Below, piece by piece: positions 32,601 through 41,700 of a stretch of 64,000 bases of DNA (its first letter is position 1; the number at the start of each line of letters is the position of its first letter). The DNA comes from Eutreptiella sp. 'Long Island Sound 2002' (taxonomy: Eukaryota; Euglenozoa; Euglenophyceae; Eutreptiales; Eutreptiaceae), in assembly GCA_964036045.1 (NCBI GenBank), contig OZ038378.1, forward strand, positions 165,826,549-165,890,548, read 5' to 3'. The notes below the pieces were generated by a model. The model ran no database searches, had not been told where the DNA came from, and saw nothing but the letters and a program-made list of their open reading frames with translations. The position numbers and the translations under genes are program-made.

Positions 32601-33632
32601 GAGATGGGAGGGCAGGAAGAAACATTTGAACTATGGAATGGGGTGAGGCTAGTAGGGATGAGACAACCGGAGTTGGAGGGCCACAAGGGGGTGTTGGAGG
32701 AGATCTACAAGGACAAAGTGCAAGTGTTGTTAGTGGGAGGGATGCGCCGAGTAAAAGTGGACAAGAAGAAGGTGGTCCCGGAGGTAGTTGAGCCCGTTGA
32801 GGTGCTGCCCCCGGGTTTTGAAGGATGGAGCTTTCTGGAACAGATTGGAGTGGGTAGTGCACCCACCATGGATGAAGTGAAGGCCGCATACAAAAAGTGG
32901 GTGTTACGGTTACATCCGGACAAGAACATGAACAACATTGCCAAAGCCACCCACCTGTTCAAAAGGTTGACCTCCGGCTACGAGGGATGGAAAAGTGCGC
33001 CCGGGGTGACACCGCCAAGGCCGGCGGAGGAACCACCCAACTACCAGTTCAACCCCACATACTTTCGATCCAATTTCTGCAACAGCACAAGTTCGGCGGG
33101 GCAAACAGCCCCGGAGGAAGCGCCACCAAGTGCCAAAAACCTAGAAACGGAGGGCGATGAAGAGGGTTTTTGGTCTTTCTTGTGGGGAAGCAAAAGGCCC
33201 GGTCGTTCCGAACATGCGAGTGGAATGGGGGCTAGCCACGGTGAGGGTACACCGAAGGGCGCACCGCCACCGGGGTCGGGACCGCAACGGACCCGCCGCC
33301 TCTTGTTCCATGAGAAGTTCCGGTGGCACACGCACCACGTCCGTGCCATCCAAGCGGACCGGATCCTCGCTGAGAAAAGGAGGAGAGGGTGGTTCTCCGA
33401 CTACCCCGAGGCAGGAAGCAACATGTACTTATTGGCACCAGACCAGGTGTACAAAGTGCGAGTGCTAGCCTCAACGGTATGGGTGCCGGAGGTGAGACGT
33501 TGGGAGCCGGAGGTGTTCATCATCGGGGAGGGCATCAACTTCACAGTGGAGGACACAACCAGGTTGATGCAAAACTTGCACAGGGCAAACGTGATTGCCG
33601 AGCAAGTAGGCATCCGGCTGTACAAGGAGTAG
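25578..33632 (+). CDS. PLE polyprotein: GIY-YIG, RT, CCCH, JAMM, PHD-like, SH3/KOW x2, J-domain
   Basis: An uninterrupted frame of 2684 codons. Residues 1-343 come from the tail of the truncated upstream copy. The first ATG inside the monomer is residue 511 (27108), giving 2174 aa. Order: RG/KG-rich basic N-terminus; GIY-YIG nuclease ~595-705 (AYMMY 604, YAG 616, Glu661, Asn697); RT ~1150-1430 (motif A Asp in DFVAMYPSM 1177, GFGMG ~1275, FVDD 1312-1315, FLGAD, QRGYG end); CCCH finger 1482-1497 (C-x5-C-x4-C-x3-H); acidic, coiled-coil-like region with VSIL 1623 and ISIL 1737; JAMM (Glu1888, HTH 1946-1948, Ser1956, Asp1959); PHD/RING-like finger 2129-2177; SH3/KOW-like ~2240-2300 and ~2349-2402; J-domain ~2412-2475 (HPD 2446-2448); novel C-terminal ~200 aa. 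RT and N-terminal GIY-YIG place it with Chlamys/Naiad-type PLEs. The downstream domains are shared by every copy that covers them, so they belong to the element. Confidence 0.88.
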   Translation: MVTNTNHNKTMNSTRAPSSSRGVQWGLSEMPDVATQAHRGPRSQGSDHGSKSQRAGTEKRAGERLLPSRSNSTRKGTHHVVKRPDQAGRRGSARGPTHLHPTWDTTVNPTTTRSYVEVVRGVAQRSGRPATVRGPPHVTRYILLPRAPTHPPQPPSAQQRHEGEGRGFVLRSPKDGLSAGTWRRKVVMCPRRGNDPASSHPRAHQPPLGRGTSPPAWDGRLDAPGQRRRHLPSSAWTRRREVKQGKSGGSVGTTDQGKGKGRSVVRPMGTVPYRGKGQGKGKGRGEGRLGQGGRGRSKGGEKLMGTTAYGGKGSKGRAANGDRPVGAASCRRDHHTMASCQNPHIPRLTWSAPTRGLYGAKGALRAEEEARQQPRWSQSHGAEASEQWREVRCGKGQDTRWSKGGKGTWLPEEGLKVTNYWGALYRRTAQKGKGKGTLGRGGTVDPGWVNDEEGGGVRLPSQTPELGRRKGIGKGKGGKGKGKGRQHVEHTEARSGRGIRPRIQHQHHQGMERTEERRSRGMERRMHYPWYKEKVPLQRTTVEGEVRWTWQQHFEDCRRVWQEGPKTQKLRRLWQLIKEEQWKWRTSGQEHRIPRWEEEGVAEAYMMYHKPTGKAYAGVAYNGHQARLKKRWSNRWGDEDLVSRVMRTSESMADWIVWPVERFPGQRRGHMAFWRRSSMREGFWATHLECWWPKGFNEGTTGGEHREGARRDWAHRRYTFQRAHREGLEERWGETRKSLKRTLEKIHNKETTVAEVVKKMLVQEAKKFLQVIYGDGVTGQDVQQLERALRTKINTQKEEKRKPMGDYIKLLITHKAWGKVRIRDVLRDPEVVHRHPEPEVAETMWVCEKNVPPISTWLLNYTDIDKEEGLTEEEKRVFVKWDEQFGHLKTEEQPWVTSCNCFKHVPYPRKEEVWRGHVVVTEMAGFNSPIMEDVEKKGYKFKQQEPEWKVLHNLEEGLTEYIEYKVRSGAGQREDYEGWKDLIKKKVMWQVDKEVHTLPQGTEGMQKVKDMKKDFAFLKEDRGPHNWVGVCKRLYKHRRDIYLQSDGFEVAPESEEAILQRHEDYHAERLLAVNRRLPYIYGIWKAQKENIRWISGARKQTEEEKDKPEASIAGVGEVLVQALTQVCRSLKRKDVEWRKKGNPKRVWWIDSVEEFMQPVRFEEELIAQCKASAEVGDFVAMYPSMDQDYVSTNVLEAIKEAWDWEEQTAKEDKDGEEEEELRVGKDGWWLGRKGEEPQADSWSKREVKEMVQWVLNNGYVKQGGVVYRQKKGFGMGLKCAVFLANLACYGTEKRFAEEEGRRPEQVEHNYRFVDDMFSLTGVVPGEEAYKLKRTVRRAADGGHLVFLGADLWWREDEKGRIKFETGVHWREKDYPIKIRRYPVRDSMILDAQRLGVLTGQYIRALRLCSVLRLFKEAIQTITKTATQRGYGTHEQKKQWGKFLRVWWGGQDITMGEMHVWFGRMQRWVRKEISKEERRKKRCWYGWRCRRKSCPFEHVPPPPKVWTPPEGGLEPQRREAKNPHPQGVRNTEIVGEEEEIKNCGVWRETVVVVDLREPPLVAPTQSDNRKVGCAETTEAASTNKSLTNDVERQQKEEQAKQQERESQDDKGTKEVEDGDTDSDVSILTWLQGLKTRGEGGQMEGHKDLRPEVVDDEATVEQQRQERKSHTEDHGGPRPSPQVGLEVGEKEEKEEDHKQKEKSEIQSHKEQYPPQRQEDEQQGEESGGHGEDSDTNSDISILRWLQGLRKEEAGGQSQENPELDVVEEEETKKQPRQEERRNAPGQEEPEPSREVAVDGVEKGVLDEQPGPKATKNKDRSKVQHPTGVGNHGLKEAEERGPIEEKVTSEEGKSRRTKPQPRKGEWQVELPKDILETWNQAVREAASQGKETMGLLWGTRTENGVKVGGLHIPRHDVQTSHHCAVGDEALTEAVSWGASLGGKLVGWIHTHPGHVPVLSALDVCTLNTIGQTLWSIIPEGGPAVGVVQSWTSPADEVACAPLKGGLKAYTMSVLGMEVANRCAAIRRKKPGVDHLYHEHLAGVWDDDDPHPVGREQEEVPVVLVEAEDGGCMDMGNNRWWSKWLGAGSTPKEKENTKPDNNEESDSSTSSNGTASTVGPEAWSQKRGPKHACGLCCKPLRAKEGAVRCSQGHWMHLKCAGVTVSQAKKVFRSNRVFQCRCRKARPAKWLREERERHKQRRREQRSKARNAGVALEEQPPKPQARAEPQQSDSERPEVVGVDGHRIVLRGRVALTGMKKKMELEGKTGEVESIIEEQGKVRLRMDCGRRVLVSLDRVRVQEVEHMGGAEDSKAAQQQQHGEETKGRGVAGDNEPHGRKEERSEEGEMGGQEETFELWNGVRLVGMRQPELEGHKGVLEEIYKDKVQVLLVGGMRRVKVDKKKVVPEVVEPVEVLPPGFEGWSFLEQIGVGSAPTMDEVKAAYKKWVLRLHPDKNMNNIAKATHLFKRLTSGYEGWKSAPGVTPPRPAEEPPNYQFNPTYFRSNFCNSTSSAGQTAPEEAPPSAKNLETEGDEEGFWSFLWGSKRPGRSEHASGMGASHGEGTPKGAPPPGSGPQRTRRLLFHEKFRWHTHHVRAIQADRILAEKRRRGWFSDYPEAGSNMYLLAPDQVYKVRVLASTVWVPEVRRWEPEVFIIGEGINFTVEDTTRLMQNLHRANVIAEQVGIRLYKE

Positions 33633-35245
33633 AAGATGGAAGCGAAGTGAGAAGCGGACAAGCCCCACCCGCGGGTGACAAGAGGTCGTGGAAGCGCACG
33701 GTCCCACAGTTCCGACGGCGTCAAGGTGACGGGGTGCAAATTGATCAGCGCAGTGCCGAGCACAAAGGCGCGACGCGGAACGCACCATGGCATGGCCTAG
33801 GCCTTGAAGCAAGAGGGACTGAGACCGGGCGCCAAACGACCCAGGAACCCAAGGGACGGGCAACCCGGCGCCGGGAGGAGAAAGAAGAACAAAGAAAGCA
33901 AAAAGCCTGATGGAAAGGAGAGTCTCACACCATCAACATGGCTCTGCTGGGGAGGAGAAGATCCTCCAGCCACCGAGACTCACACTGGGGAGCCGCGGCC
34001 CCCAGTGATACAGCAACAAGGCACAACGATGTGGTCTGAGGTACGGCCGTGGACGGGCCTCTGGACCCATGCCCAATGGAGACGGCGCCGCAGTCTCCAT
34101 TGGATGCGCCCCGGCTACCACAACGCGCAGCGAGCTTTCTCGCCGGCGGAGTAGGGGGCAAGGCCAAACAACAGGCAGGGGGAAGGCAACCCCCGCACTT
34201 TTTTAGCCAGGGTGGTGACCAACACCAACCACAACAAAACAATGAACTCTACACGTGCACCGAGTTCTTCTCGGGGGGTCCAATGGGGCCTCAGCGAGAT
34301 GCCCGATGTGGCAACGCAAGCCCACCGGGGGCCGCGCTCTCAAGGGAGTGACCACGGCAGTAAGTCCCAGCGTGCTGGCACTGAGAAGCGAGCAGGGGAG
34401 AGACTCCTTCCCTCGCGTAGCAACTCAACCAGAAAAGGGACGCACCACGTCGTCAAGCGCCCGGACCAAGCCGGGAGAAGGGGGTCAGCAAGGGGCCCTA
34501 CGCACCTCCACCCAACATGGGACACCACCGTCAACCCAACAACAACTCGCTCCTATGTTGAGGTGGTCCGGGGAGTCGCGCAACGAAGTGGGCGGCCAGC
34601 GACGGTAAGAGGCCCACCCCACGTCACCCGCTACATCCTACTCCCCCGTGCACCCACGCATCCCCCACAACCCCCGTCCGCGCAGCAAAGGCATGAAGGA
34701 GAGGGTAGGGGGTTTGTGTTGCGCTCGCCAAAGGATGGACTGAGCGCGGGAACTTGGAGGAGAAAGGTTGTTATGTGCCCCCGTCGGGGAAACGACCCCG
34801 CAAGTAGCCATCCCAGGGCCCACCAGCCGCCGTTGGGGAGAGGTACCTCACCGCCGGCTTGGGATGGCCGCTTGGACGCACCTGGCCAACGGCGAAGGCA
34901 TTTGCCTCTCTCTGCGTGGACTCGACGCAGAGAAGTGAAACAGGGCAAGTCCGGGGGCTCCGTTGGCACAACCGACCAAGGGAAAGGGAAGGGAAGGAGT
35001 GTGGTGAGGCCGATGGGCACGGTGCCCTACAGAGGGAAAGGCCAAGGGAAGGGAAAGGGGAGGGGAGAGGGAAGGTTAGGGCAAGGAGGAAGAGGAAGGT
35101 CAAAGGGTGGTGAGAAGCTGATGGGCACCACCGCCTATGGAGGGAAAGGGTCCAAGGGAAGGGCAGCGAATGGCGATCGGCCAGTAGGCGCCGCCAGCTG
35201 CAGACGAGATCATCACACCATGGCGTCATGCCAAAACCCCCCCCC
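32337..35245 (+). repeat. Right pseudo-LTR equivalent of copy 3
   Basis: Matches 23693-26607. It differs at a few sites, for example GCCTCTCTCTGC near 34905 against GCCTTCCTCTGC on the left. It ends in CCAAAA plus nine Cs at 35237-35245. Confidence 0.85.
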
Positions 35246-35261
35246 ATTGTGCACCCGCTAG
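34212..35261 (+). CDS. Tail ORF of the PLE 3' region
   Basis: An open frame starting MVTNTNHNKTMNSTRAPSSS runs through the 3' region to just beyond the element end. It is rich in Pro, Arg, Gly and KGKGK/GRG repeats and has no recognised domain. The same frame is open in copy 1 (4934-6019), copy 2 (22658-23737) and the truncated copy, where it continues straight into the next monomer's polyprotein. It may be a genuine upstream coding part used only in tandem arrays, or open by composition. The region between the polyprotein stop and this ATG (33633-34211) shows no other gene. Confidence 0.35.
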   Translation: MVTNTNHNKTMNSTRAPSSSRGVQWGLSEMPDVATQAHRGPRSQGSDHGSKSQRAGTEKRAGERLLPSRSNSTRKGTHHVVKRPDQAGRRGSARGPTHLHPTWDTTVNPTTTRSYVEVVRGVAQRSGRPATVRGPPHVTRYILLPRAPTHPPQPPSAQQRHEGEGRGFVLRSPKDGLSAGTWRRKVVMCPRRGNDPASSHPRAHQPPLGRGTSPPAWDGRLDAPGQRRRHLPLSAWTRRREVKQGKSGGSVGTTDQGKGKGRSVVRPMGTVPYRGKGQGKGKGRGEGRLGQGGRGRSKGGEKLMGTTAYGGKGSKGRAANGDRPVGAASCRRDHHTMASCQNPPPLCTR

Positions 35262-35490
35262 TTGCTCACAAGGAGCTGGGCCGGGGCTGGCCCCAACGAA
35301 AGCTGGCCGGAACAAACTACAGCACTGGGCATGGCCCCCTAACGGCCTAATGGTTTCAGCCACAACAGAAACAAGGGGACAGAAATAGGGGTGGGGTGGG
35401 TGTAGGGCGGCGGGTATGTGGCGTTTTGGAAGGTGAATAGTGCTCCTATGATATTGATCTGAAAATGTCTTCCTAGGCTTTGGCTGCAGG
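35246..35490. other. Short flank between PLE array and 10-kb duplication
   Basis: Unique sequence with a GGCCGGGGCTGGCC-type inverted word and G-rich stretches. No gene or exon is seen. Confidence 0.4.
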
Positions 35491-35531
35491 GGGAGAATTA
35501 TGCTTGAGAGCTTTCTTTTCTTCTGCTCCAG

Positions 35532-35596
35532 GCCGTGGTGATGGAGTCGTGGAGCCCTACTCTGTATACTACAACAACGACACCGATTCCTTGTGG
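35532..35596 (+). CDS. Pseudokinase exon, strands beta-4/beta-5 (unit A copy)
   Basis: A pyrimidine-rich acceptor (TTTCTTTTCTTCTGCTCCAG) precedes 65 bases encoding RGDGVVEPYSVYYNN and DTDSLW, followed by a GTGTGC donor. The pattern VVEPYSVYY plus DSLW matches kinase strands beta-4 and beta-5, just before the hinge. It begins in phase 1 and ends in phase 0, matching the exon at 55980. It is duplicated at 45726-45790. Confidence 0.6.
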
Positions 35597-36175
35597 GTGT
35601 GCCTCTTCCAATTGTAGCTTTTGCATTTTGGGATGAGTGTCATAAAAAATGCATGCACACTACAGGGCATAGGGCATAGGGCATGACATTGTTGCGAACA
35701 TCCATGATAGTGGTGCTCAAAATAGCCAGAATTGTGTAAACCATCCGTGTAAATGCCCCACTTCATTGCTACATCAGCCTCAAACACCACAATGTTGAAC
35801 GGAAATGCCCAGTGGCCATGTTTCATACTGCTGTTGAGATCAGCCAGTAGCGACGGCATGCCCCATGTTCAGCTTTTTTCTGCTATAGTGAAGCCCCACA
35901 TACCAAATCCTTCTGAAACCTGCTCCACCCCAAAATTGCAGGAGGTCACACCTTTTTGCACCAGCAATAATTGTGGTAGTGATTGTACATATACTCACCC
36001 CAGTAATTGCTGCTTGTGTGGCTTGCGACTGTGTACCATCATCTGCATCGTGAAAGCATCTTGAACAGTTGAAAAAAGACGGTCCAAATATCCCCCAAAT
36101 CAGCCCCCCCGCCCCCTACTCTGTGCGCTGTCAGCTGTAGCTTGCACCGCTAGGCAGTGCCCTGTCGCCTCTGAG
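35597..36175. other. Start of the large kinase intron, unit A
   Basis: Contains a triple GGGCATA word (35660-35682) and no supported gene. A 96-codon minus-strand frame (35569-35859) is open in both units, but has no recognised domain and overlaps the kinase exon. The same sequence occurs at 45791-46369 in unit B. Confidence 0.35.
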
Positions 36176-36312
36176 ATGGCGTGTCAACCTTGGGAAGTCC
36201 TGAGGGGAAGGGGTGTACAAGCGCAAGCAACGGCCGCGGTGGCCGCCCCCACCCCCCCTACGCTCGCCAGTCACCAATCCAGCGACGCGTTCCCTCCCAC
36301 CCTCCACCCCTG

Positions 36313-36438
36313 CACGTCAGTCGGCGATCCGGCGGTGCAACTTCCCCCACTCCTCCTCCCGCTCACGTCAGTCGGCGATCCGGCGGTGCAGCTACCCGCC
36401 ACTCCTCCTCCCGCGCACGTCAGTCGGCGATCCGGCGG
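36313..36438. repeat. 51-bp minisatellite, 2.5 copies (unit A)
   Basis: The unit starts CACGTCAGTCGGCGATCCGG and ends in CTCCTCCCGC. Two full copies and a partial third are present, with equivalents at 46507-46632 in unit B. Confidence 0.85.
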
Positions 36439-36702
36439 CCCTCCTCTGCACTCCTCCCAGCCACACTTGTCCAGCACTCCTGAGAACGTTATGCTGGACC
36501 CTACGGGCCCAGACACCGATCCCTCACCCCTGCCCCACTCCCTCAACCCCCCCCTCACATCCCACAGGGCGACGCTCCGTCCAGTTCGGGCTCGTCTCGG
36601 TGAATTGGCTGGCCAGTATATGGCGTCCGAGGCGACCTTTCAACCCCTTTCCTCGCCCTCTTCGTTCAGTCACCATGCCTCCGGCTGCAGCAGTGGTCCC
36701 AG

Positions 36703-38385
36703 ATGTCACAGCGGATGCCTTCTGCGCTCTTTCTCCGCCAGATCGCCTTGCGGCCGTCACCCCCAGAGATAGCCTCCCCTGCACTGGGCCGCCTGGAATC
36801 CGCTGGCCCGCGAACTGCTGCTGACCCTCCACCACCATCCCTCAGGCGTCCTATGCGCAGGCGCCCTGCTGATGACGCGTTCCTGGGGTCCGTATGCCTC
36901 ATGTGGGCAGCAGCCACTGACTCCCTGGCGCATCTTGACATGGAGTCGCTGCGCAACCACGCGGGCAAGACATTGTGGCTCACCTACATCATGGCCATCG
37001 ACACCCTGGTGGCATTCCACGCACAGGCGACGCCGGCCCAGTTAACTGACCTGCACTCCGAGGCCTCTCTTTTCGCTGCACGTTATGGGGACCAGAGCCT
37101 ATGCACGCTCAGCCAAGACGAATTCCTGATGGTCCTGTCGGGAGAGCATGATCTGAAGCCCCCTGTAATGAGACTCCCTGTGATATACTGGCTGCTCAGC
37201 TGGGCAGCCAAGCAATCTGGATCCGCACTGGCGTGCCCAGACCTACTACCTGCGGACCCCCCCGACGCCTGTACCCACCAACTGCGTCCTCACGTCCGCT
37301 CAATGGGTCAAGGAGCTGCGCGCCCACGGCCCTGATGGCGATGGCAAGCTGTGTCACCCAGGTCTCCTGATGCGGCTGTACGCCTCCAAAGAGCGCTCGT
37401 GAGACATCGGAGGATCCATGGCTGCTTCAGCTCCGTTCCCTGTCGTCAGCCGACTCTTCGGATTTCCTCTAAAGCGGAAGAGCATGCCCAGCCATTGCTG
37501 ACATTGGCGCGTGGTCATCAACTCGGCTCCAAAGCGTACGGCCACATCAACGGGGTACGGACTACGGCAGCATTGGTGGGTGTGGCCAAGTCCCTGTGGC
37601 TCACCTGCCCTTCGTACCGCCAACCGATGTTGCGCGCAGATTTGGCCCGCTACGTTGAGATTGTCGAGGAGCACTACGAGAACAACAACCTGCAGGACCT
37701 GAAGACGAAATCCATGGAGGAAATCGTACAGCTAATCGAACAGCCTGGCTCCCGGACCCTGCTCTTTGGCGACGTCGCCCGCCAGCTGGCGATGCACGAC
37801 GCAGTGTTTGACCGAGTCTCCCAGAGTCTCCTAGTCGTCTCGTCCGAAGACACGTTCCGCCAGGCCCTGGTTCAGACATACCGCGGCATCGAGACCAAAG
37901 CGGGCGTGACGCAGATCACGCAAACCCTCAAGAAGGAGCTCACGAGCCGTGTCTCCGACGCGGCCTTTGACTGGGTGCTCCGTCGTGGCGCCACTTCAGC
38001 CAGCCCGTCGTCTGGGCCCCCCTCCACCGCCCCGCAGCAACCGGTTCCTCGCCTCGTCGCACCCGGCCTTCAGGACGCCTTGCTCCCCCCAGCATCCAAG
38101 ACCGCAGCCACGACGCCCCGCCCTACCCCTCCAGGTCGCCGCCTGATCATGCTTCGGGACCTTGATTCCATCGGGGAAGCTCACCTCATGGCTGCCAGCG
38201 TGCAACTCACGCACCTCCTCCTCACACCCATCGCCCTCACACCCCATATGATTCATCGCCGGGTTGCTGTCGCCACCATAGACGAGTCCGTACGGGCCTC
38301 CCTCTTTACCTCCAGCGCAGATCGTACATACCTGGACACCAGCACCGTCCCGCCCCAGTGGTCGGTGACCTTGGCCAGCACTTAG
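36703..38385 (+). pseudogene. ORF1-like region of the RT/RNase H element (unit A)
   Basis: Two adjacent open stretches in one frame (36703-37335 and 37351-38385) are separated by a TGA. The first has a helical segment with LAHLDMESLRNHAGKTLWL. The second has KAYGHINGVRTTAALVGVAK and a helix-rich block around LTSRVSDAAFDWVL, then a Pro-rich linker. Between about 37262 and 37400 another frame (with WVKELRAHGPDGDGK) looks more protein-like, indicating a frameshift at the seven-C run near 37257. I recognise no family. Its position upstream of an RT suggests an ORF1 role, but that is inference. Confidence 0.4.
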
Positions 38386-38754
38386 CGCGACGGCTCCCCG
38401 GTTGTGATGTCCAGCGACATGTGCGATGCCTCAAGGACCGCCCCCTCGTCTTCCCAGTCCACTCCAAAGGACAATCCCAGGAAGAACAACAAGCGCCAGC
38501 TCCCGGCGGACCTCCCCGACGCCCGACGGACACGTCCGCCCCAGTGGGACCCGGCTGGTGAAGCCGTCGTCGTCGCACGGCCCGGCCAGTGGCATCCCCA
38601 ACTCCCTACGCCGTGGCCTCAGACGGCTCCGCCTCCAGCACCAGGGGGTGCCCGTGGGGTTGACATTGCCCCTTTCGACGGCACTACGCGCCGCTGACTG
38701 CACCTCCCCAGAGTTCTCCCACGCGCAGTCACCCCCTTTACCCTGCTCTTACGT

Positions 38755-41700
38755 GTGGCTTCGTCCGTGGCGGAAACCCACATGCTCCATCATGCGACCA
38801 CCCAACTACCAGACCGTCTCCGCACTTTCCTGTCCTCCCTTCCTTCAGAGCAGTCAGGATCAATCGAGGTTGCAGGCCCGTGGACGGCATGCTGGGCCTG
38901 TGGCACCCTCTTTGCTTCCCCTCCCGACTACCCACCCCCCCAATGCTCCCACTGCTCCGTCCGTGGCGGACTCGCTCTCCTGCAACCCCCCCTCCTCTCT
39001 CCCACGCATGAGGCTCAGCTTCGTGTCAACGCGCGCGCCCGCCTCCCACACGCTGTCTGGCGCCCACTGCTGATAACCCCCCCATCCCTGTGGCATATGG
39101 TCCTCACCTGCACACTTCAATGGCTGTCGGACACTCACACCCACCTGCACCGCCATCAGGAGGTAGCGCTTGTATCTCCCCCTTTCTTCGCCCCCCAGGG
39201 CAGCCTGCTCTGGTTTTTGGACGCGCAGCGACAGCTTCCTTCGGCGCCGTCGGGCGTGCTCAGCTACGCGCGCCGAGGGAATGAATGGTTCCCGGACTGC
39301 AACCTCCCCCCCCCCTGACGTTTACATCATTGCCCCCCATTGTCCCCACTGTGGCCGGCCCGAGCGCCCTGCAGCAGTCGTGCATGGCCCGGCAGGCCCC
39401 ACCCACTTCCCGGCATTATTCTGCTCCTCCCCCCGACCCCTTAGCGCGACCTGCCGCGCGGAAGTGGCGAGAAGCCCTGCCACAGGTTCAGAAGCGCATG
39501 CAGCCAAGACCAAACTCGACCGCACGCTCGAGGCATCGGCGCTGTACCCACCCGAGCTCCGAGCGGCCGAACTTGCCCTGGTCAGTCGCGCCGCTTGCAC
39601 TTCCTCTTTAGAAGTCTACGGATCCGTGGCCCGCTGCGGGTGGGACGAATCCGACGCTTACTTGCGAAAGCAGAGGGACCACGTCCAGCCCCTGTGCACC
39701 AGACTCAGTCCCGCATGGAACTATGGGGAGTGGGCGGCGGGCTTCTACTCACAGCTCCGCATACGAGTAGTGTCCGCGGACGGTCTTACGCAGGGATACA
39801 CACCAGAGGAGGGTTACGCACAGGGCAACACCTTCTCAGCTAATGGGTACCAGGGAGGTTCCGTCCTCGCCTCCTCAGCCCTCCCCTTCCCCCGGCACAT
39901 CCACATCCCCCCATGGCCCTCACCCGCAGCCATACCCGTCAACAGGGTGAGCTACAGCGACGACGGAGCCTTTTTCGAGCCCACAATAGCGCTCGTATCG
40001 GACGTTGCAACGGAGTGTGTCCGCGCGACACTACACACCGACGGTGTCCCCAACATGGACAAGCTGGAGTTCAGCTACCACACCCTCAGCGCCGCGGGAC
40101 TCCCACGTCCTGAAATCGTGGACGTGCCCAGGTTCAAGACACGCACCCTCCCCATCCCCCCCCTGATAGTAGGCATACCCATTTTCCACACACTCAAACC
40201 CACGGACAAGCTCAACGACCTGCTGCGAGCGTTTCGCACGGTGTACCACTTCATATGTGACAAGTCCATGGCCCCCCTCTTGATGATTCGCTCCTTTATT
40301 GCATTTGCCCTGTCCCGCTGGGACTTTGTTTTCTCCGGTTTGCTGGCCAGTCCAGACTGGCTCCAGGATATGCACGTCTATGCACGCAGAGCGTATCGCA
40401 CGGCCTTCTCTCTACCCCTGTGGACATGCAACGCCTTCCTCCACCTCCCGCTTCACGCCGGTGGTGTCGGCTGCCCATCACTCCCCCTGCGCAACCTATG
40501 CCTCCTCACCCTGACCTACCTGCATGCGTCGGTCAGCCGCAACCCCCTGTCGCCTGCGTCTGCAGCGTATCTGCTGGCCACCCATGCGCCGTTTTCAAAA
40601 GGCCAGGCCTTGCGCACAAGCCTAGCAACTCTGCACACTCGCGTCCACACACACCCCTTCCCTCACCTCCATGACATGCGCGTCCATACGCACATCGCCT
40701 CCGACCTCCCCATGCCAGGCGACCTGTGGATTGTCACAGATGGGGCCCTGACCGGCCACAGGCTGGGAGGGGGCATCGTCTTCTTTCACCCCCAACTAGG
40801 CGTGCTCAAGTCGTTCAGCTTTGGCATTCACGTGGTCGCGGCCACATCCGCTGATGCTGAATGGCTGGCCAAGTTGGTCGCCCGCGACCTCCTACAAGAC
40901 TGGGATGGCCAAGCCTTTTTCTTGGCAGATGACACCGCATCCATGCACTGCGCGTTCACTAAAGCCCCCCCCCCCCTTGCCACACTCCTCAACCACCTCT
41001 TCCGCCAAGTGATCACGGCCACTGTGGGAGCCCACGAGTTTTGGGTACGTGCACAGCACGACACGGGACACACTCACACGTTGGCCTTGCTCCAGCGAGA
41101 AGCACACCACCTCGCAGCGAAAGGGGCCTCCCAGGCGCTACCTTTCACTGCACCACTCCTCCCCCTGTTGGGCAGGGCGGCTCTGGCAACCTACAGGGGA
41201 CGGCTTCTCTTAAATGCTCAGTACAGCATAGCGCTACTCCATGACCAGACACTGGTCCGAGACGCGTCACTCAGTGCATCATGGGACACATCAATCCGGA
41301 GCGCGGCGACGTTTGCGGCCATGATCCTGAACTCCTCCCTCCCCAGGGCTCCCCTTGTCCTGGCCTTGCGCCTGAGAGCGCTGTTGTTCAGCCCGCCACC
41401 TGCCACAGTTCACTATTACACCTGCGACTACTGTGACGCGCACGTGGATCACCCCTGGTTCCACGTGACACACACCCGCCCCTCATTTCTCTTGCGCAGC
41501 CAGTGGGCGTTTGTCCGAGTCCTCTCGACCCTACCCAAGCTGGCAGGTTCCTTCCCGCCCGACGGGACCACGGTGGTTATGCCGAGCATCAACACTTCGG
41601 TCTCCGTGGCCCTGGAGACCGACCAGCGACTGCCCTCCCCCCTCCCGACCCACAGATGGACAGTTTTTTCGCCCACGGGCCTTGTGAAGCACGTCCGCCC

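Larger units (their letters stand above)
23693..35245 (+). mobile_element. Penelope-like element, copy 3: 5'-truncated partner plus intact monomer
   Basis: A partial copy starting at AACAGGCATGAAG (equivalent to 32337 of the full copy) runs to 26607 and is followed, without spacer, by a complete 8638-bp monomer (26608-35245). The partial copy and the 3' third of the monomer are nearly identical over 2.9 kb and share private substitutions (GCAAGTCC, GTGCCCTAC, AAGTAGCC). The array sits directly on the C tail of copy 2. This copy has an intact reading frame and may be recently active. Confidence 0.87.

Noticed and set aside
36313-36438. CRISPR-like array
   Set aside because: Two and a half contiguous minisatellite units without spacers, in a eukaryotic setting.
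36703-39318. Stop-codon reassignment, since several adjacent ORFs in the duplicated unit share one frame
   Set aside because: TAA, TAG and TGA all interrupt them, another frame looks better between 37262 and 37400, and the PLE polyprotein uses TAG as its stop.
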